Source: Dryococelus australis
Taxonomy: Eukaryota; Arthropoda; Insecta; Phasmatodea; Phasmatidae
Reading direction: 5' to 3'
Assembly (NCBI GenBank): GCA_029891345.1
Contig: CM057002.1
Location: forward strand, 17,730,295-17,794,294
Length of the DNA stretch: 64,000 bases
The notes beneath the pieces are model-generated. The model made no database searches, was not told the origin of the DNA, and saw only the letters and a program-made list of their open reading frames with translations. The position numbers and the translations under genes were made by a program. Every line of letters begins with the position of its first letter. Position 1 is the first letter of the stretch. Shown here in pieces: positions 1 through 10,045 of the stretch.

Positions 1-176
1 CCATTCACTGTTACCTCCAACTTCTCTGAAGTCCTGTTAAAGTTCTGCTCCCACGATATTCTCAGCCTCTTTCAAACAAAGCTTAACTGAGTATAGAAAA
101 TTACGCCAAAGGGACAGCGCAGCGTATTCGTGCGCACTGTCTAATAGTATTTCGCACGAGAACTATTTCTTACTAG

Positions 177-827
177 TAGGGATAGGAACATTTCGCGAGT
201 TCATTTCAGGACAAGATAGGCGCCAAACACGTGTACACTGAAGTTTACTTTGCATTTCAGGACAAGATAGGCGCCAAACACGTGTACACTGAAGTTGACG
301 TTGCATTTTAGGACAAGATAGGCGCCAAACACGTGTACACTGAAGTTTACTTTGCAATTCAGGACAAGATAGGCGCCAAACACGTGTACACTGAAGTTTA
401 CTTTGCATTTTAGGACAAGATAGGCGCCAAACACGTGTACACTGAAGTTTACTTTGCATTTTAGGACAAGATAGGCGCCAAACACGTGTACACTGAAGTT
501 TACTTTGCATTTTAGGACAAGATAGGCGCCAAACACGTGTACACTGAAGTTGACGTTGCATTTCAGGACAAGATAGGCGCCAAACACGTGTACACTGAAG
601 TTTACTTTGCAATTGGATCGCAGTTTAGTATACGCGACCTGGGCGACTCTGATCCAATAGCAGACTTGCAAGGAAACAAGTAGCAAGTGCCATACTGCAT
701 GGTGCGAAGTAACACTGACTACTCTATGGGGCAGCAGCCAATGAACAAACATCTGAGGTTCGAGCGGACACAGGACTGTGGAGTCTATCCTACAGGCCAT
801 TGAACTCGCGAATTTTTCCTATCCCTA
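177..827 (+). mobile_element. hAT-1 miniature element with 8-bp target duplication
   Basis: The ends are TAGGGATAGGAA and its inverse TTCCTATCCCTA, followed inward by a TTTCGCGA stretch. The flanks CTTACTAG (169-176) and CTTACCAG (828-835) match at 7 of 8 bases. An 8-bp duplication and YAGRG-type tips are hallmarks of hAT transposons. The element is inserted into F3. Sister copies at 5875, 43541 and 52163 are 273-293 bp. This one reaches 651 bp because a subterminal 51-bp unit is amplified eightfold. It encodes no transposase. Confidence 0.8.
203..610 (+). repeat. Eight tandem copies of a 51-bp unit inside hAT-1
   Basis: A unit beginning ATTTCAGGACAAGATAGG recurs every 51 bases, about eight times and nearly identical. 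Each unit carries a perfect CACGTG hexamer (the E-box palindrome). Other hAT-1 copies have a single, diverged version of the unit at the same subterminal place, so this is a local expansion. Because 51 is a multiple of three and the unit lacks stops in two frames, it generates 149-aa and 199-aa frames on the minus strand that are repeat artefacts. Confidence 0.9.
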
Positions 828-1259
828 CTTACCAGTCATTACAATGACATCTATTTTCTCTCTGCTTTTAGTGTTAATTATAAATTAAATATTATAATGA
901 ATAGATGAAACATAAGTAAAAGTTCAATTTAACCAAAAATAAGATATTTTTATAATAACACGAGTAATGCTTGTGATACACGACATGTTTAGAAAACAAA
1001 CAAGTACGTCATACATGGTAGTTTTTAAAAGGTTTGATTAAAGAAGTGTGAAGAAACCGTGAATAGACTATATGCTTCAGCTGAAACGTCGAGTTCTCCC
1101 ATACAGTCGACACTGAAGTCTCATCTGCAGCATTCTGGAGGCCAGTTCGCAAACGGACAGTAAAATAGCAAACATTTTCACTAAATGAAAGAAATTTTCT
1201 AAATAAAAGTGACCATATACATAAAAATATGGTATGCAAAACTTGTAACGCAAATGAAT

Positions 1260-1705
1260 TTTAATGTAATAATTAATTAAAGGAATGGAAAATGCCAAAC
1301 AATTGAGAAACATAAAACTTATATTAAGTAAAAAAAAATCCCCCAGGGGTTTAGTATCATACGAGAACGAAACATAAAACAAGTTACGATGAACCAAATT
1401 GGGACTTAAGAACTCCAAATCATCTCACTCTAAATACAGATTCACCCACCCCCACCCCCCCAAAAAAAATCCTTGACAAAATTTTAATGTAATAATTAAT
1501 TAAAGGAATGGAAAATGCCAAACAATTGAGAAACATAAAACTTATATTAAGTAAAAAAAAATCCCCCCGGGGTTTAGTATCATAAGAGAACGAAACATAA
1601 AACAAGTTACGATGAACCAAATTGGGACTTAAGAACTCCAAATCATCTCACTCTAAATACAGCTTCACCCACCCCCACCCCCCTAAAAAAAATTCTTGAC
1701 AAAAT
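1260..1705. repeat. Tandem duplication, two 223-bp copies
   Basis: The segment starting at 1261 (TTAATGTAATAATTAATTAA) repeats from 1484 with very few differences, giving a 223-bp period. Each copy has an AT-rich left part and ends in a C-rich CCCACCCCC tract followed by a short A run. Frames of 113 and 73 aa on the minus strand share most of their residues only because of the duplication. It looks like a recent local duplication with no coding meaning. Confidence 0.85.
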
Positions 1706-2921
1706 TAAATTACTGTTTCGCACGCGAGGATTCGAGGAGTATACAAGGAGAAAGAACGATAAAACGTGAATATTTAAAAGAATAATAACAAACTGTGACT
1801 CGACAGATTATGTCATAGTATCGGTGTCATTGAAGAAACCGTCTAAAATACGTTACCAATCCGCCGAAAAAGTTATTCACAAGGATGGTAAAATTTCACT
1901 AATTGATCTGAGGACAAGTTATACTTGAAACACATATACTCCCTAATATAGATTACTGTGATGTTGAGTATAGTGATATCACAAGTGACTTACCTGCAAA
2001 GTTACAGTGCCCTTGCAAAACATTTGTGTACGTTAAATTGAAATCGTGGGATCATATCAGATCTTACTACGAAAAACTCTAGTGATTCGCTCTTGATGAC
2101 AGGCGAAAGCTGCATAAACTAATCTGGTCAAAAAAGGCACTTAATCCGACAGTCCTAAATACCTCGTAAATAAGTGTCAGCCCCTAAATGAAAACCACAA
2201 TCATCATTCACGCTCGTGCAAAACATCACAATGCATTATTCCCTATCATAAGTCCAATTTCTTTTCCCAATCCTTTACGGTTTCGAGTGATCGTTTTTTG
2301 GAATGACCTGCCTAGTAATTTTAAAGACTGTTCAAAAGTCAGTAATTTCCAACATAAGTGAAAAATTCTCTTGTCGTATGAAAAGTTTCGAAAGTAGTAG
2401 ACATATGGCGCTATGTTTCTTTTTCCCTTAATTTTGATTGTGTATTTGTAAACCAATGGCATTTTTTTGTTAGGCTAATGTGATCTTACTCTCCTTGTTT
2501 TATCGTGACATTTGTTTTATTTAGGCAAACTGTAATGATTTTTCACAAATTTCTTCGAGTATCAAGGTAAAGAGTGAAAATTAATGCATAGTATACATAT
2601 TACTATTTCTCTTCTCGCGTGTTTTGAAATTGATCTTTACTATTATGCTCTAATTTTAATTATTTCTGTGTTAATGTTTACCAAAGAGAAAAACGATATT
2701 TCGTTTCAACTTATGTGTAATGATTTTAGTATAACTTTTTATATAATTTTTATTGTATGTTTATGTGTTTTTAAAATTGATAGCCCAGTTGTGCAATTCC
2801 ATGTTTCTTACACATTGATGTACGTGGTTAAACGAAAGACAAGGCGAAAGTTTTAACTTCTCCACTAATTAAGACATAATAGTAATAGTAATAATAATAA
2901 CAAATGAGTTTGTTTCGCGAT
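1706..2921. other. AT-rich stretch, nothing recognised
   Basis: Only short frames occur (longest about 90 aa, low-complexity hydrophobic). I see no motif, splice pattern or repeat shared with the rest of the window. Confidence 0.5.
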
Positions 2922-3155
2922 CGGAGTGAGTGAAGAGATTTGAGCGGCTCTTAGCATTGAGGTCTTGAGAGACGATTTGCGATATGATCATGTTAGACAC
3001 GTCGTGGACGACTCTGAGCCAATAGCCGACCTACATGAAAACAAGCACAAAATCACGTGCTACCTTTCCAGGTAAAAAGCTGGCTACTCGCTGAGGCGGC
3101 AGCCAACGAACAAACAGCTGAGACTCAGAGGTTTGCGGAGCCTAACCTGCGTATC
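2922..3155 (-). mobile_element. SINE tail fragment joined to an hAT-1-like internal fragment
   Basis: Bases 2922-2975 read as the reverse of the SINE 3' end (GAGTGAGTGAAGAGATTTGA, then the GGCTCTTA-type block). From about 2990 the sequence resembles the interior of hAT-1: a GACGACTCTGAGCCAATAG block and a GCAGCCAACGAACAAACAGC block, both also seen at 43640-43760. Neither part has intact ends. Confidence 0.55.
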
Positions 3156-3892
3156 ATGTAACACTATGAGGGCTGCCTGTCGACGTAATATCACGTCGTC
3201 TGAATGTAGCTGAGTTGTGCGCAGTTTGCCGGGATATTTCCACATCCGCATTCTTTACAGAAACGTCCGAGGAAATATTACTTCGCCTGCACTTTACATA
3301 AGGTTCCATGCAAAGTAATATTATGTCAGCAACACTCACGGAGTAAGTTGTTGAAATGAACAGGATAGAATGTACATTATTTTGCATAGGAAAGAAGAAT
3401 TTATTGGGACACTTTCAACTCGGCATTACATTGGCAGAGAGCCAGTCGGTAATGAAAGTTGTTTAACTGTAAAAAAATTTTGTGGTGAACTTCCTAAACG
3501 GCAATGGAAGTTTTTAACCTATAAATTGTATGGTAATAATACCACATGTTGTAGATGTAGGACTGTTTAACGTCGCTAGTATACAAAGTTGGGAACTTCC
3601 CTTCGCATTTGACTGTTTCTTGAGCAAATGTAGGAACGCTACAATGAACGTATGTTATCAAACCGTGCACGAGCTCCATTTGTCGCTGCGTTCCATAAAG
3701 TCTCCCGCACCTACTAGCGCCGTGTTCTCTACGGCTTCTTACCTCACCTGTATCGACTTTCCACTCAACACCATCTGCTCAACTTTGCCGTATAAAGATG
3801 GCCGTGATTAAGAATACCTCGTATGGTTTCTGTTCGGGATATTTCTGGCTGCGCCTATGCTGTACAACCAAAGGCATGATAGTTTCACGACT
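3156..3892. other. Unassigned intergenic sequence
   Basis: Several frames of 60-110 aa overlap on both strands, none with a recognisable domain. I see no repeat shared with other parts of the window except the piggyBac-like segment that starts next. Confidence 0.4.
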
Positions 3893-3895
3893 TAA

Positions 3896-4050
3896 CACAC
3901 CGAGTGCGGTACATACATACTGGCAATCACGACAAGCTACAAGTGAGTCTCCTATACTCACATCTGCATCACCATCACTTCCGCTGTTCTCAATATCTCC
4001 ATTTACAACCGTCTTATTGGTCCATAGACTACGCTCTAAGAAATTATTAG
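3896..4050 (+). mobile_element. pB-2 (piggyBac-like) fragment
   Basis: It begins TTAACACACCGAGTGCGG at 3892 and continues with blocks (GGCAATCACGACAAGCTACA, AGTGAGTCTCC, CCGTCTTATTGGTCCAT) that align to pB-2 copies at 7568 and 44619. The left TTAA fits a piggyBac-type target. The right end is missing and a different element starts at 4088. Confidence 0.5.
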
Positions 4051-4087
4051 GAAATTTTCCGTACCAGTGTATACGCTTAGTGATAAA

Positions 4088-4382
4088 TAGAGACCCGCAA
4101 AATTCGCATTATTATTTGGGAACATGTTAAACTTTAAACACATGTACCTTTGCAAAACGTTTGTCATTGGACCATAACTTATTTGACACACCTTGGGTTA
4201 CTCTGATACCAATAAAGGAACACTTCACAATTGTGTACCCCAATCTCGTGTAGTTCAGTCTGAGAGGGAGTGTCTTCACATCTATGCAGCAGCCAATGGA
4301 GAAACGACTCTAGCTCTAGTGCCTACAGTGCTATGAAGTTCAGCCTGATGCTAAATAATAACGCGAATTTAGCATGTCCCTA
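4088..4382 (+). mobile_element. hAT-3-like miniature element
   Basis: The left end TAGAGACCCGCAAAATTCGC pairs with the inverted right end (GCGAATTTAGCATGTCCCTA). Length is 295 bp, against 294 bp for the two hAT-3 copies at 6312 and 29716. The flanking octamers (GTGATAAA and CATATACG) match poorly, so the target duplication has decayed or one end has moved. There is no transposase. Confidence 0.6.
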
Positions 4383-4554
4383 CATATACGGAATGGTATT
4401 CGGCTACACAGGAGACAATAATTTTACTGCGGAGATGTTTCTTAGACGGGTAGTATTGTGTGCGGGTTGCATACATGCGGATAAATAGGAGCGGGCCACT
4501 CATCCTGTATATATCTTTGTTTTATGTAAAGTTTTACCGTTGAGTTATTACGTA

Positions 4555-4979
4555 TATAGGCTGTTTACGGTAAAATTAGCACCTTTGAAATCAACCTTAG
4601 AAAAAAGTCACTGCTCTTACCTGCATATATTCTAACTGGCGCACTGAATGACATGCGTCCCGTAAAATTGGTATCAATAAAGGGACAGTAGTTCCATATC
4701 ATAACGTCGAATAAAAAGTGTTGAGTAACTACTTGTGATAACTTTATTTATTTATTTCGCTTTCAGTTTTTTTAATGCATCGAGGTGTAAAAATGTAAAG
4801 ATTTATAACATTTTCATTGTTCTAGTACTTTCAAAATTTCACTTGACCAACCCAAAAATCAAGAGATGAGGCCCACAGCAATGTTAATTTTCAATAAGGC
4901 GGAAGAACACATTACGTGCGTACAAATAGATCTTAAGCAGGGCTTTCAAAAGTGCTCAGTTTATCGTGAAGAGCTTATA
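4555..4979 (+). mobile_element. M1b miniature element (long subfamily)
   Basis: The left end TATAGGCTGTTTACGGTAAA is mirrored at the right by TTTATCGTGAAGAGCTTATA. The interior (ATCAACCTTAGAAAAAAGTC onward) is shared with 41099. M1b is about 425 bp and uses the same ends as the 240-bp M1 elements. It is non-coding. Confidence 0.7.
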
Positions 4980-5395
4980 GTGGAGTGGAGCTGAGAGATA
5001 TGGACTGCTCTTAACAACGAGGTCTTGAGAACCGATGAGGGTGAAACGATTCGGAAATGCAACGGCGAGGTAAACGGGAGACCCCAGAGAAAACCCGCCG
5101 ACCAGCGGCATAGTCCAGCACGATACCCACGTGCTAAATGCCGGGGCGACCTCGCCGGAAATAGGACCCGGTTCGCCGTGGTCGGAAGCGCGCACCCTAG
5201 CCACTACACCACCGCTGCCCCACGGGGCGACCTCGCCGGAAATAGGACCCGGTTCGCCGTGGTCGGAAGCGCGCACCCTAGCCACTACGGCACCGCTGCC
5301 CCACGGGGCGACCTCGCCGGAAATAGGACCAGGTTCGCCGTGGTCGGAAGCGCGCACCCTAGCCACTACGGCACCGCTGCCCCAACTTGCGAAAT
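4980..5395 (-). mobile_element. tRNA-derived SINE with a triplicated head
   Basis: On the minus strand the order is three tRNA-like heads, then the conserved body (ACGATGCCGCTGGTCGG-type block), then the GGTCTTGAGAGCC-like block and the 3' end near 4985. Other SINEs in the window have one head. Each head carries a degraded B-box-like stretch. If transcribed, it would use RNA polymerase III from internal promoters and be mobilised by a LINE in trans. Confidence 0.75.
5143..5385 (-). repeat. Three 81-bp tandem tRNA-like SINE heads
   Basis: The block GGGGCGACCTCGCCGGAAAT starts at 5143, 5224 and 5305, so the period is 81 bp. The three units are almost identical and GC-rich, unlike their surroundings. 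Read on the minus strand, each is the tRNA-related head of the SINE. The 136-, 127- and 88-aa frames over this stretch are products of the 27-codon repeat. Confidence 0.9.
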
Positions 5396-5418
5396 AAGCG
5401 GTTGTTGAACACTATGGT

Positions 5419-5716
5419 TAGGGCCACCTGTTTCTCGCGAAAAGATTTTCGCGGATACTAGACTTCAATATCCTATGTGCACACTCGCAGTCTTCATTTT
5501 ACTACTATTGGCTGTTTGTCTTTGTGTGAAGATAGTCCGTTACATGAGTGGGCCAATCAGAATTAAGTCTCCCAGATACTGACCGTCCGCGATTCGCGGG
5601 CAGACAGATAGGATGCATAACAATTCAAATGATCCAATCACCAAAGTGGTTTGGAACTAAAGCGTTTTGGATCACAACTCGTCCTGAAATCTTTTCGCGA
5701 AAAAGAGGTGCCCCTA
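5419..5716 (+). mobile_element. hAT-4 miniature element
   Basis: The ends are TAGGGCCACCTGTTTCTCGC and the inverse-like GCGAAAAAGAGGTGCCCCTA, with the inner palindromic CGCGAAAAGATTTT block shared with the copy at 45520. Length is 298 bp. Flanking octamers (ACTATGGT and CCTATCCA) agree only in the core CTAT, so the duplication is old. The right flank is the start of an F3 element. Confidence 0.7.
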
Positions 5717-5874
5717 CCTATCCATTCAGGGTTACTTCCAAACATTTCTGAAGGCCTGCTGAAGTTCTAAGTTCAGTGTATTCCTCCTCCTCATACAAAC
5801 AAAGTTTTAACCTGGTCTAGAAAATTACACTAAAGGGACATCACAAAGCATTCGTGGCCATTCAGTGTAATAAT

Positions 5875-6167
5875 TAGGGATAGGAAAATTTCGCAAATTC
5901 AGTTCGGGACAAGACAGAAGTCAAACACATATACAGTGAAGTCACCTTTGCAATTTGATCACAGTTTCCTAAACGCGCCCTGGATACCTCTGAGCCAATA
6001 GCATAATTGCAAAAAATTCACAGCCAATCCCATACTGCCAAGTGTGGTGTAACATTGGCTACTTTCTAGAGCCGCAGCCAGTGAACGTACAGTTGAGGCT
6101 CGAGTATATACAGGACTGTGGAGTCTAGCCTACAGGTCATTGAACTTGCGAAATTTTCCTATCTCTA
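5875..6167 (+). mobile_element. hAT-1 miniature element
   Basis: The ends are TAGGGATAGGAAAATTTCGC and GCGAAATTTTCCTATCTCTA. Flanks GTAATAAT (5867-5874) and GTATTAAT (6168-6175) match at 7 of 8. At 293 bp it is the same length as the copy at 43541. It lies inside F3 and is non-coding. Confidence 0.8.
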
Positions 6168-6311
6168 GTATTAATATTTTGCATAAGAACGATTTCTTCC
6201 TAGGTATTAACAAAACACACTTTTCTCCCGGTTTTTATTCATATTAATTATAAATGAAGTATTATAAATTCTAGATAAAATATAAGCACTTTAATTTTAA
6301 TAACAAATTAG

Positions 6312-6605
6312 TAGAGACATGCAAAATTCGCGTTATTTTCTGGCAGGACGCTAAAATTCACTGTCCTATACATGTTCGAGCCGGTGCTACTGCTTTATTG
6401 GCTCCTGCAACAGTGAGGAAACATTTTCCTTTTCGGCTTGATTGGACGTGATTGGGCCAGTATCTCGTTAGTGGTTTCCTATTGGTCCAGAGACGTCTTG
6501 GGCGTGCCCTAACAAACTGCAGTCCAATGACAAAGGCAATACAAAACACAAGTGTTTGAAGTCTCATCTGCCTTCAAATAATAACGCGAACTTTGCATGT
6601 CTCTA
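6312..6605 (+). mobile_element. hAT-3 miniature element
   Basis: The left end TAGAGACATGCAAAATTCGC is mirrored by GCGAACTTTGCATGTCTCTA. Flanks CAAATTAG (6304-6311) and CAAATGAG (6606-6613) match at 7 of 8, as expected for hAT. Length is 294 bp. It is inserted into F3. The 69-aa minus-strand frame inside it has no recognisable function. Confidence 0.8.
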
Positions 6606-6745
6606 CAAATGAGGTTTATGTAACACAAGTAGTTATAAAACGCTTATGATACATGACTTATGCAGTAAACACTCAAGCACGTAATTCATGGGGTGATTTT
6701 TCAAAGGTTTGATCCAAGAAATGTAAAGGACTGCGAATAGACTTA

Positions 6746-7567
6746 AGTCTGTGTTTTTTCAGCGTCAAAATTAATTTCACCGTAAAAAGATGTTTTGCAG
6801 GATTTCTCGTTCTTGGGAGGTGTAGTACGACTTTCAGATTGATATAAAACGCAAATAATGTATCAAGCTTTTTAATCACATATAATAAACTCTCTAAATC
6901 CCACGATCTGCTGGTGTCGACTAAAAAAAATAAAATAAGAATAAAAAATATTGAATGCTGGTTCAACATCAGTGGACGATTTCAAAATCGTAATGCAGTT
7001 TACTATCATTCTTATTTAAAAGTCAATAAGGACATGGGCATACGAACATTATGGAATTTTCTGTTAGATTTGACGGAGTTTAAACCTCATTAGTGGCGAA
7101 TATTCATTCCAGTGTGCTGGAGAATTTTCAGCGGAATACTGATGGTCAATAGTTTAAAATTAAAACGCATATCGATAATAATATTTATAACTTGAAAAAT
7201 GTGTTACTGATTCGAATTCGACTATTTTTATAGATGGTGGAAAATCCGCGAAAAATTTTGAGCCAACATACTTTCTATAACACTATAAGTAGTTTATTCT
7301 TTCGTGATTGGATGAACAAGGTTGACTCGGCCAAGTTGTTCGCAGACCAATCACGAACGTTCTGCCTTATAGTATCAGAATCCTCATTGATCCAGGGAAA
7401 AGGGGTAGCATATCCATAAATACATACATGACATCCAATAAGGAATGAAAACTGTCGGACATGCGTACAGTGTTGAATCCTAGCAAACAGTCAACTTTTC
7501 CCGCGATAAATCACCATCTCTAACTATTTTAAGTCGTATGTCTAGTGTTTAACGACCGTAGCAATAA
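6746..7567. other. Unassigned AT-rich stretch with a small inverted repeat
   Basis: Around 7300-7370 the segments TTTCGTGATTGGATGAAC and CAGACCAATCACGAACG form an imperfect hairpin, possibly the core of a degraded miniature element. Otherwise nothing is recognised. Confidence 0.4.
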
Positions 7568-8022
7568 CACATCGAGGTCTGCACACATTTACCGGCACTT
7601 ATGACAAATTAGAAGTGAGTCACCTATATCCACTACTGCAAGAACACCAGTTCTGTTGGTGTCTTTGTTAGAACTCACCATCGTCCTATTGGCCCATGCC
7701 ATACCGGACACTACCTTGTAATTTACAGCGCTCATTATTGGCCGGTCATCAACAAATGGAGAGATGAGCTGATATTAACCCAATCAAATGTCCTTTATCG
7801 TATAAAAGGATTTACAAATATTCATGCCCCTTTGAGTGGCTATAAAAATAAGAAATTATATCGTTAGTAATATCATTTTTACTGCTCTGCGGTGTTCTTG
7901 TGAGGTCATGTTAAACACTAGCCGAATAAAAACTGTACATCCATGTGAGTTTTGTTCTGAACAACAAAGAAAATTTCAAATTAGCTTTGCTCGAGCTACC
8001 CTCGAGCATAGTCTACAAAGTG
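7568..8022 (+). mobile_element. pB-2 (piggyBac-like) element, 455 bp
   Basis: The left end CACATCGAGGTCTGCACAC and right end CATAGTCTACAAAGTG form imperfect inverted termini. Flanks are ATAA and ATCA, decayed from TTAA. The homologous copy at 44619 still has TTAA on its right. The interior is unrelated to piggyBac transposase, so this is a non-autonomous derivative. Confidence 0.6.
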
Positions 8023-8382
8023 ATCATATTTAGGGAGAAATTTTCGGCGGAAATTTGTTGGTATACCTGGAGGCATTTTAGCGGAATTCGCAGAGACGTT
8101 GAACCGGGTTTTCGAAGAAGTGTGTTGGCAGCAGTGGGTCGGGGCGAAGACGGCTGGCTGCCCGGGGTAGTAAAATCGCTCGCGATGACGTCACTGCTGG
8201 CCAATCAGATAATGGGGAAAGAAGATTCAGGCCGAGACGGATATCGATCTGGGTCAGTTTTAGCTCTTCTGCCCGGCCTCGTCCACAAACAGAGGAGACT
8301 TTTTACAAGCGGAGCAGCGCTATTCGAGTCAGCGACTCCATCCCCAGCCACCTGTGACAGTGGAGGAAGGGCTGCCCTTTAA
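8023..8382. other. GC-richer unassigned patch with a TGACGTCA octamer
   Basis: Base composition rises between pB-2 and pB-1. A perfect TGACGTCA palindrome (CRE-type) lies at about 8186. A 145-aa plus frame begins within pB-2 and runs to the edge of pB-1, but it has no recognisable domain. This could be preserved host DNA between insertions. Confidence 0.35.
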
Positions 8383-8817
8383 CACTTTGGGAACGGCACA
8401 CTTTTAGCAGCAATAAAGACAAGCTAGACGTTAGTTCATCTATTTCAATACCGCTGCAGGGACATCATATTCTATTGATCCGTATTGTCACGTAACTCCA
8501 TTATACTGGTCAAAACGCCACCAGTCTCTCCGTATTGGGCGGCTGCTAACCAATGGACTACCGAGTTTACCGTTTTCCAGCCAAATGTTCTTTAGTATGT
8601 AACAAGATATGCAACCCATCGTGTTGATTACCGTAAACATGCAAAAATTTGTCATTCATTTACGAAGTTCGTTGTTGATGTTGTATTAGTTCATGTTTAA
8701 AATCCGTAAGAAATAGGGAATTCATGTAAGTATACCCGAAACAGTTTTTTTTTTATGTAGAATGAAATATTCAAACAAGTTTTACCCGAACTACACTCGA
8801 GTATAGTGCTCAAAGTG
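8383..8817 (+). mobile_element. pB-1 (piggyBac-like) element
   Basis: The left flank is TTAA (8379-8382), then CACTTTGGGAACGGCACAC. The right end is CTCGAGTATAGTGCTCAAAG followed by TG and the flank TTGA. It is nearly identical over its length to 39968-40407, which has intact TTAA on both sides. At about 435 bp it is a miniature form. Confidence 0.75.
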
Positions 8818-8843
8818 TTGATTCTTCTAAGAGTATGCACGTA

Positions 8844-9076
8844 TATAGACTGTTCACGGTAAAGTGGGCACTTCTGAGGATCTAGTAACTTTTTCCTGTC
8901 TATTTTTTATCCTTTAAACACCTTTTAAAAAAACATCGTCCGAGTAATAACCACAGTGTGTATATTCCACCGTATTCGGAAGTCAACGTCTAAGGCTACA
9001 ATAAAATATATTTATTGGCAGTTATTGCAAATGAGAGGGCTTTCAAAAATGCCCACTTTATCTTTAACAGCATATA
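8844..9076 (+). mobile_element. M1 miniature element
   Basis: The left tip TATAGACTGTTCACGGTAAA is mirrored by CCCACTTTATCTTTAACAGC plus ATATA. The length is close to 235 bp. The interior shares the AATAAAATATATTTATTGG block with other M1 copies. Confidence 0.7.
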
Positions 9077-9579
9077 TATACTCGGGGATACGTTCAAATG
9101 GAAATTTCTTTGTTTATGAAGACAAAACTAACACTTTTATCGTTTGAGTATTTCGCTGGGCTTTAACGGAATCTTAGTATAAAACTATAACTCATCAAAA
9201 TTTCAGTTAGTAAGAATAAAACTGTCCAATTCAACCACTTAACATACTATCCTGTGTATACTCGTTCACATCTGACATGTTGCAAGATAGGCAGCATCAC
9301 AGTCGCTGCTGTGAAAGTCCAGAAGCTAGCATCAATGCGGACAGCGCCTTGCTCTGAGCAATGCTATTGGTTACTGTTGATACATCTACTATTTTATTAT
9401 TGGCGGTTTCTTGTACCATAGATTTATTGACGCCCTTCACTTAGGTCGACATTATTCACACCGTTAGTTTCCTCTTTTGTAACACCTGAAATTTAAAATG
9501 TGCGAGTACGATAAGGGGTTAATGATTCTCAAACGAACACGATATACTGTAAAAGGTGTTACATGTGTCGCGACACATT
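9077..9579. other. Unassigned stretch
   Basis: AT-rich to mixed sequence. It contains a few CCAAT-like blocks but no shared repeat or convincing frame. Confidence 0.4.
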
Positions 9580-9740
9580 AACTGGCGCACAGTCAAGGAG
9601 CGACTTCGTTTGACGCCGGCCAGCCAATAATAAACGTTGCCGAGTACAGTAATTGGTGTCCGGTGTAGTCAGGACCAATGGGACGAGGGTGAGTGGAAAT
9701 ACAGTCACCAGTACAGCTATTATTGGTGTAGTGAAGGATA
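9580..9740 (+). repeat. Dispersed repeat, second copy near 29510-29655
   Basis: The block GGCCAGCCAATAATAAACGT (9618) and the following GAGGGTGAGTGGAAATACAG block recur in the same order at 29533 onward. Ends and target duplication are not clear. Several CCAAT/ATTGG pentamers give it a promoter-like look, but no gene follows. Confidence 0.5.
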
Positions 9741-9861
9741 TAGTAGCTCAATTCAACCCTGTCTTCACTTCCAGTACAATTGTGCCGTCCTCAGTTCTTC
9801 GATCAGTGTGTTTTATGCGGAACGTTTTACACGATGTAGTTTTGATTACGTACACTGTGAG

Positions 9862-10045
9862 TGAGTGAAGAGATTTCAGTGGCTCTTAACATCGAGGTCT
9901 GAGAGCCGATGAGGATGCAGCGGGATTAGTAAGGAGCAGTACCGTAATGAGAGGGAGGGGAAACAGGATATCCCCGAGAAAACCCACTGACCAGTGGCAT
10001 CGTCCAGCACAATTCCCACATGCGAAAATCCGGTGGGGACCCCAA
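9862..10045 (-). mobile_element. SINE, 5' truncated
   Basis: Read on the minus strand, the body (ATGCCACTGGTCAGTGGG), the GGTTTTCTCGGGGATATCC block and the 3' end ATCTCTTCACTCACTCAC are present. The tRNA-like head is mostly missing beyond about 10040. Confidence 0.7.

Larger units (their letters stand above)
1..1072 (+). mobile_element. F3 miniature inverted-repeat element, split by an hAT-like insertion
   Basis: The first bases (CCATTCACTGTTACC) match the left tip of a family I call F3, seen in full at 16689, 28654 and 34016. The right tip, GTGAAGAAACCGTGAATAGAC, ends at 1072. Full F3 copies are about 420-430 bp with roughly 37-bp imperfect inverted ends and no coding capacity. This copy is longer because an hAT-1 element sits at 177-827. 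The outermost left bases lie just outside the window. No transposase is present, so F3 must be moved in trans. Confidence 0.7.
5718..6745 (+). mobile_element. F3 element carrying two different hAT insertions
   Basis: The left tip TATCCATTCAGGGTTACTTC begins at 5718 and the right tip CTGCGAATAGACTTA ends at 6745. Removing the insertions at 5875-6167 and 6312-6605 leaves about 440 bp, the normal F3 length. That supports one ancestral F3 copy hit twice. Confidence 0.7.

Noticed and set aside
163-800. 149-aa and 199-aa minus frames with 17-residue repeats
   Set aside because: They arise from the 51-bp tandem unit inside a miniature hAT element. Two frames are open at once.
4956-5408. Repeat-containing 136-, 127- and 88-aa frames
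   Set aside because: They are translations of the triplicated 81-bp SINE head, open in three frames on both strands.
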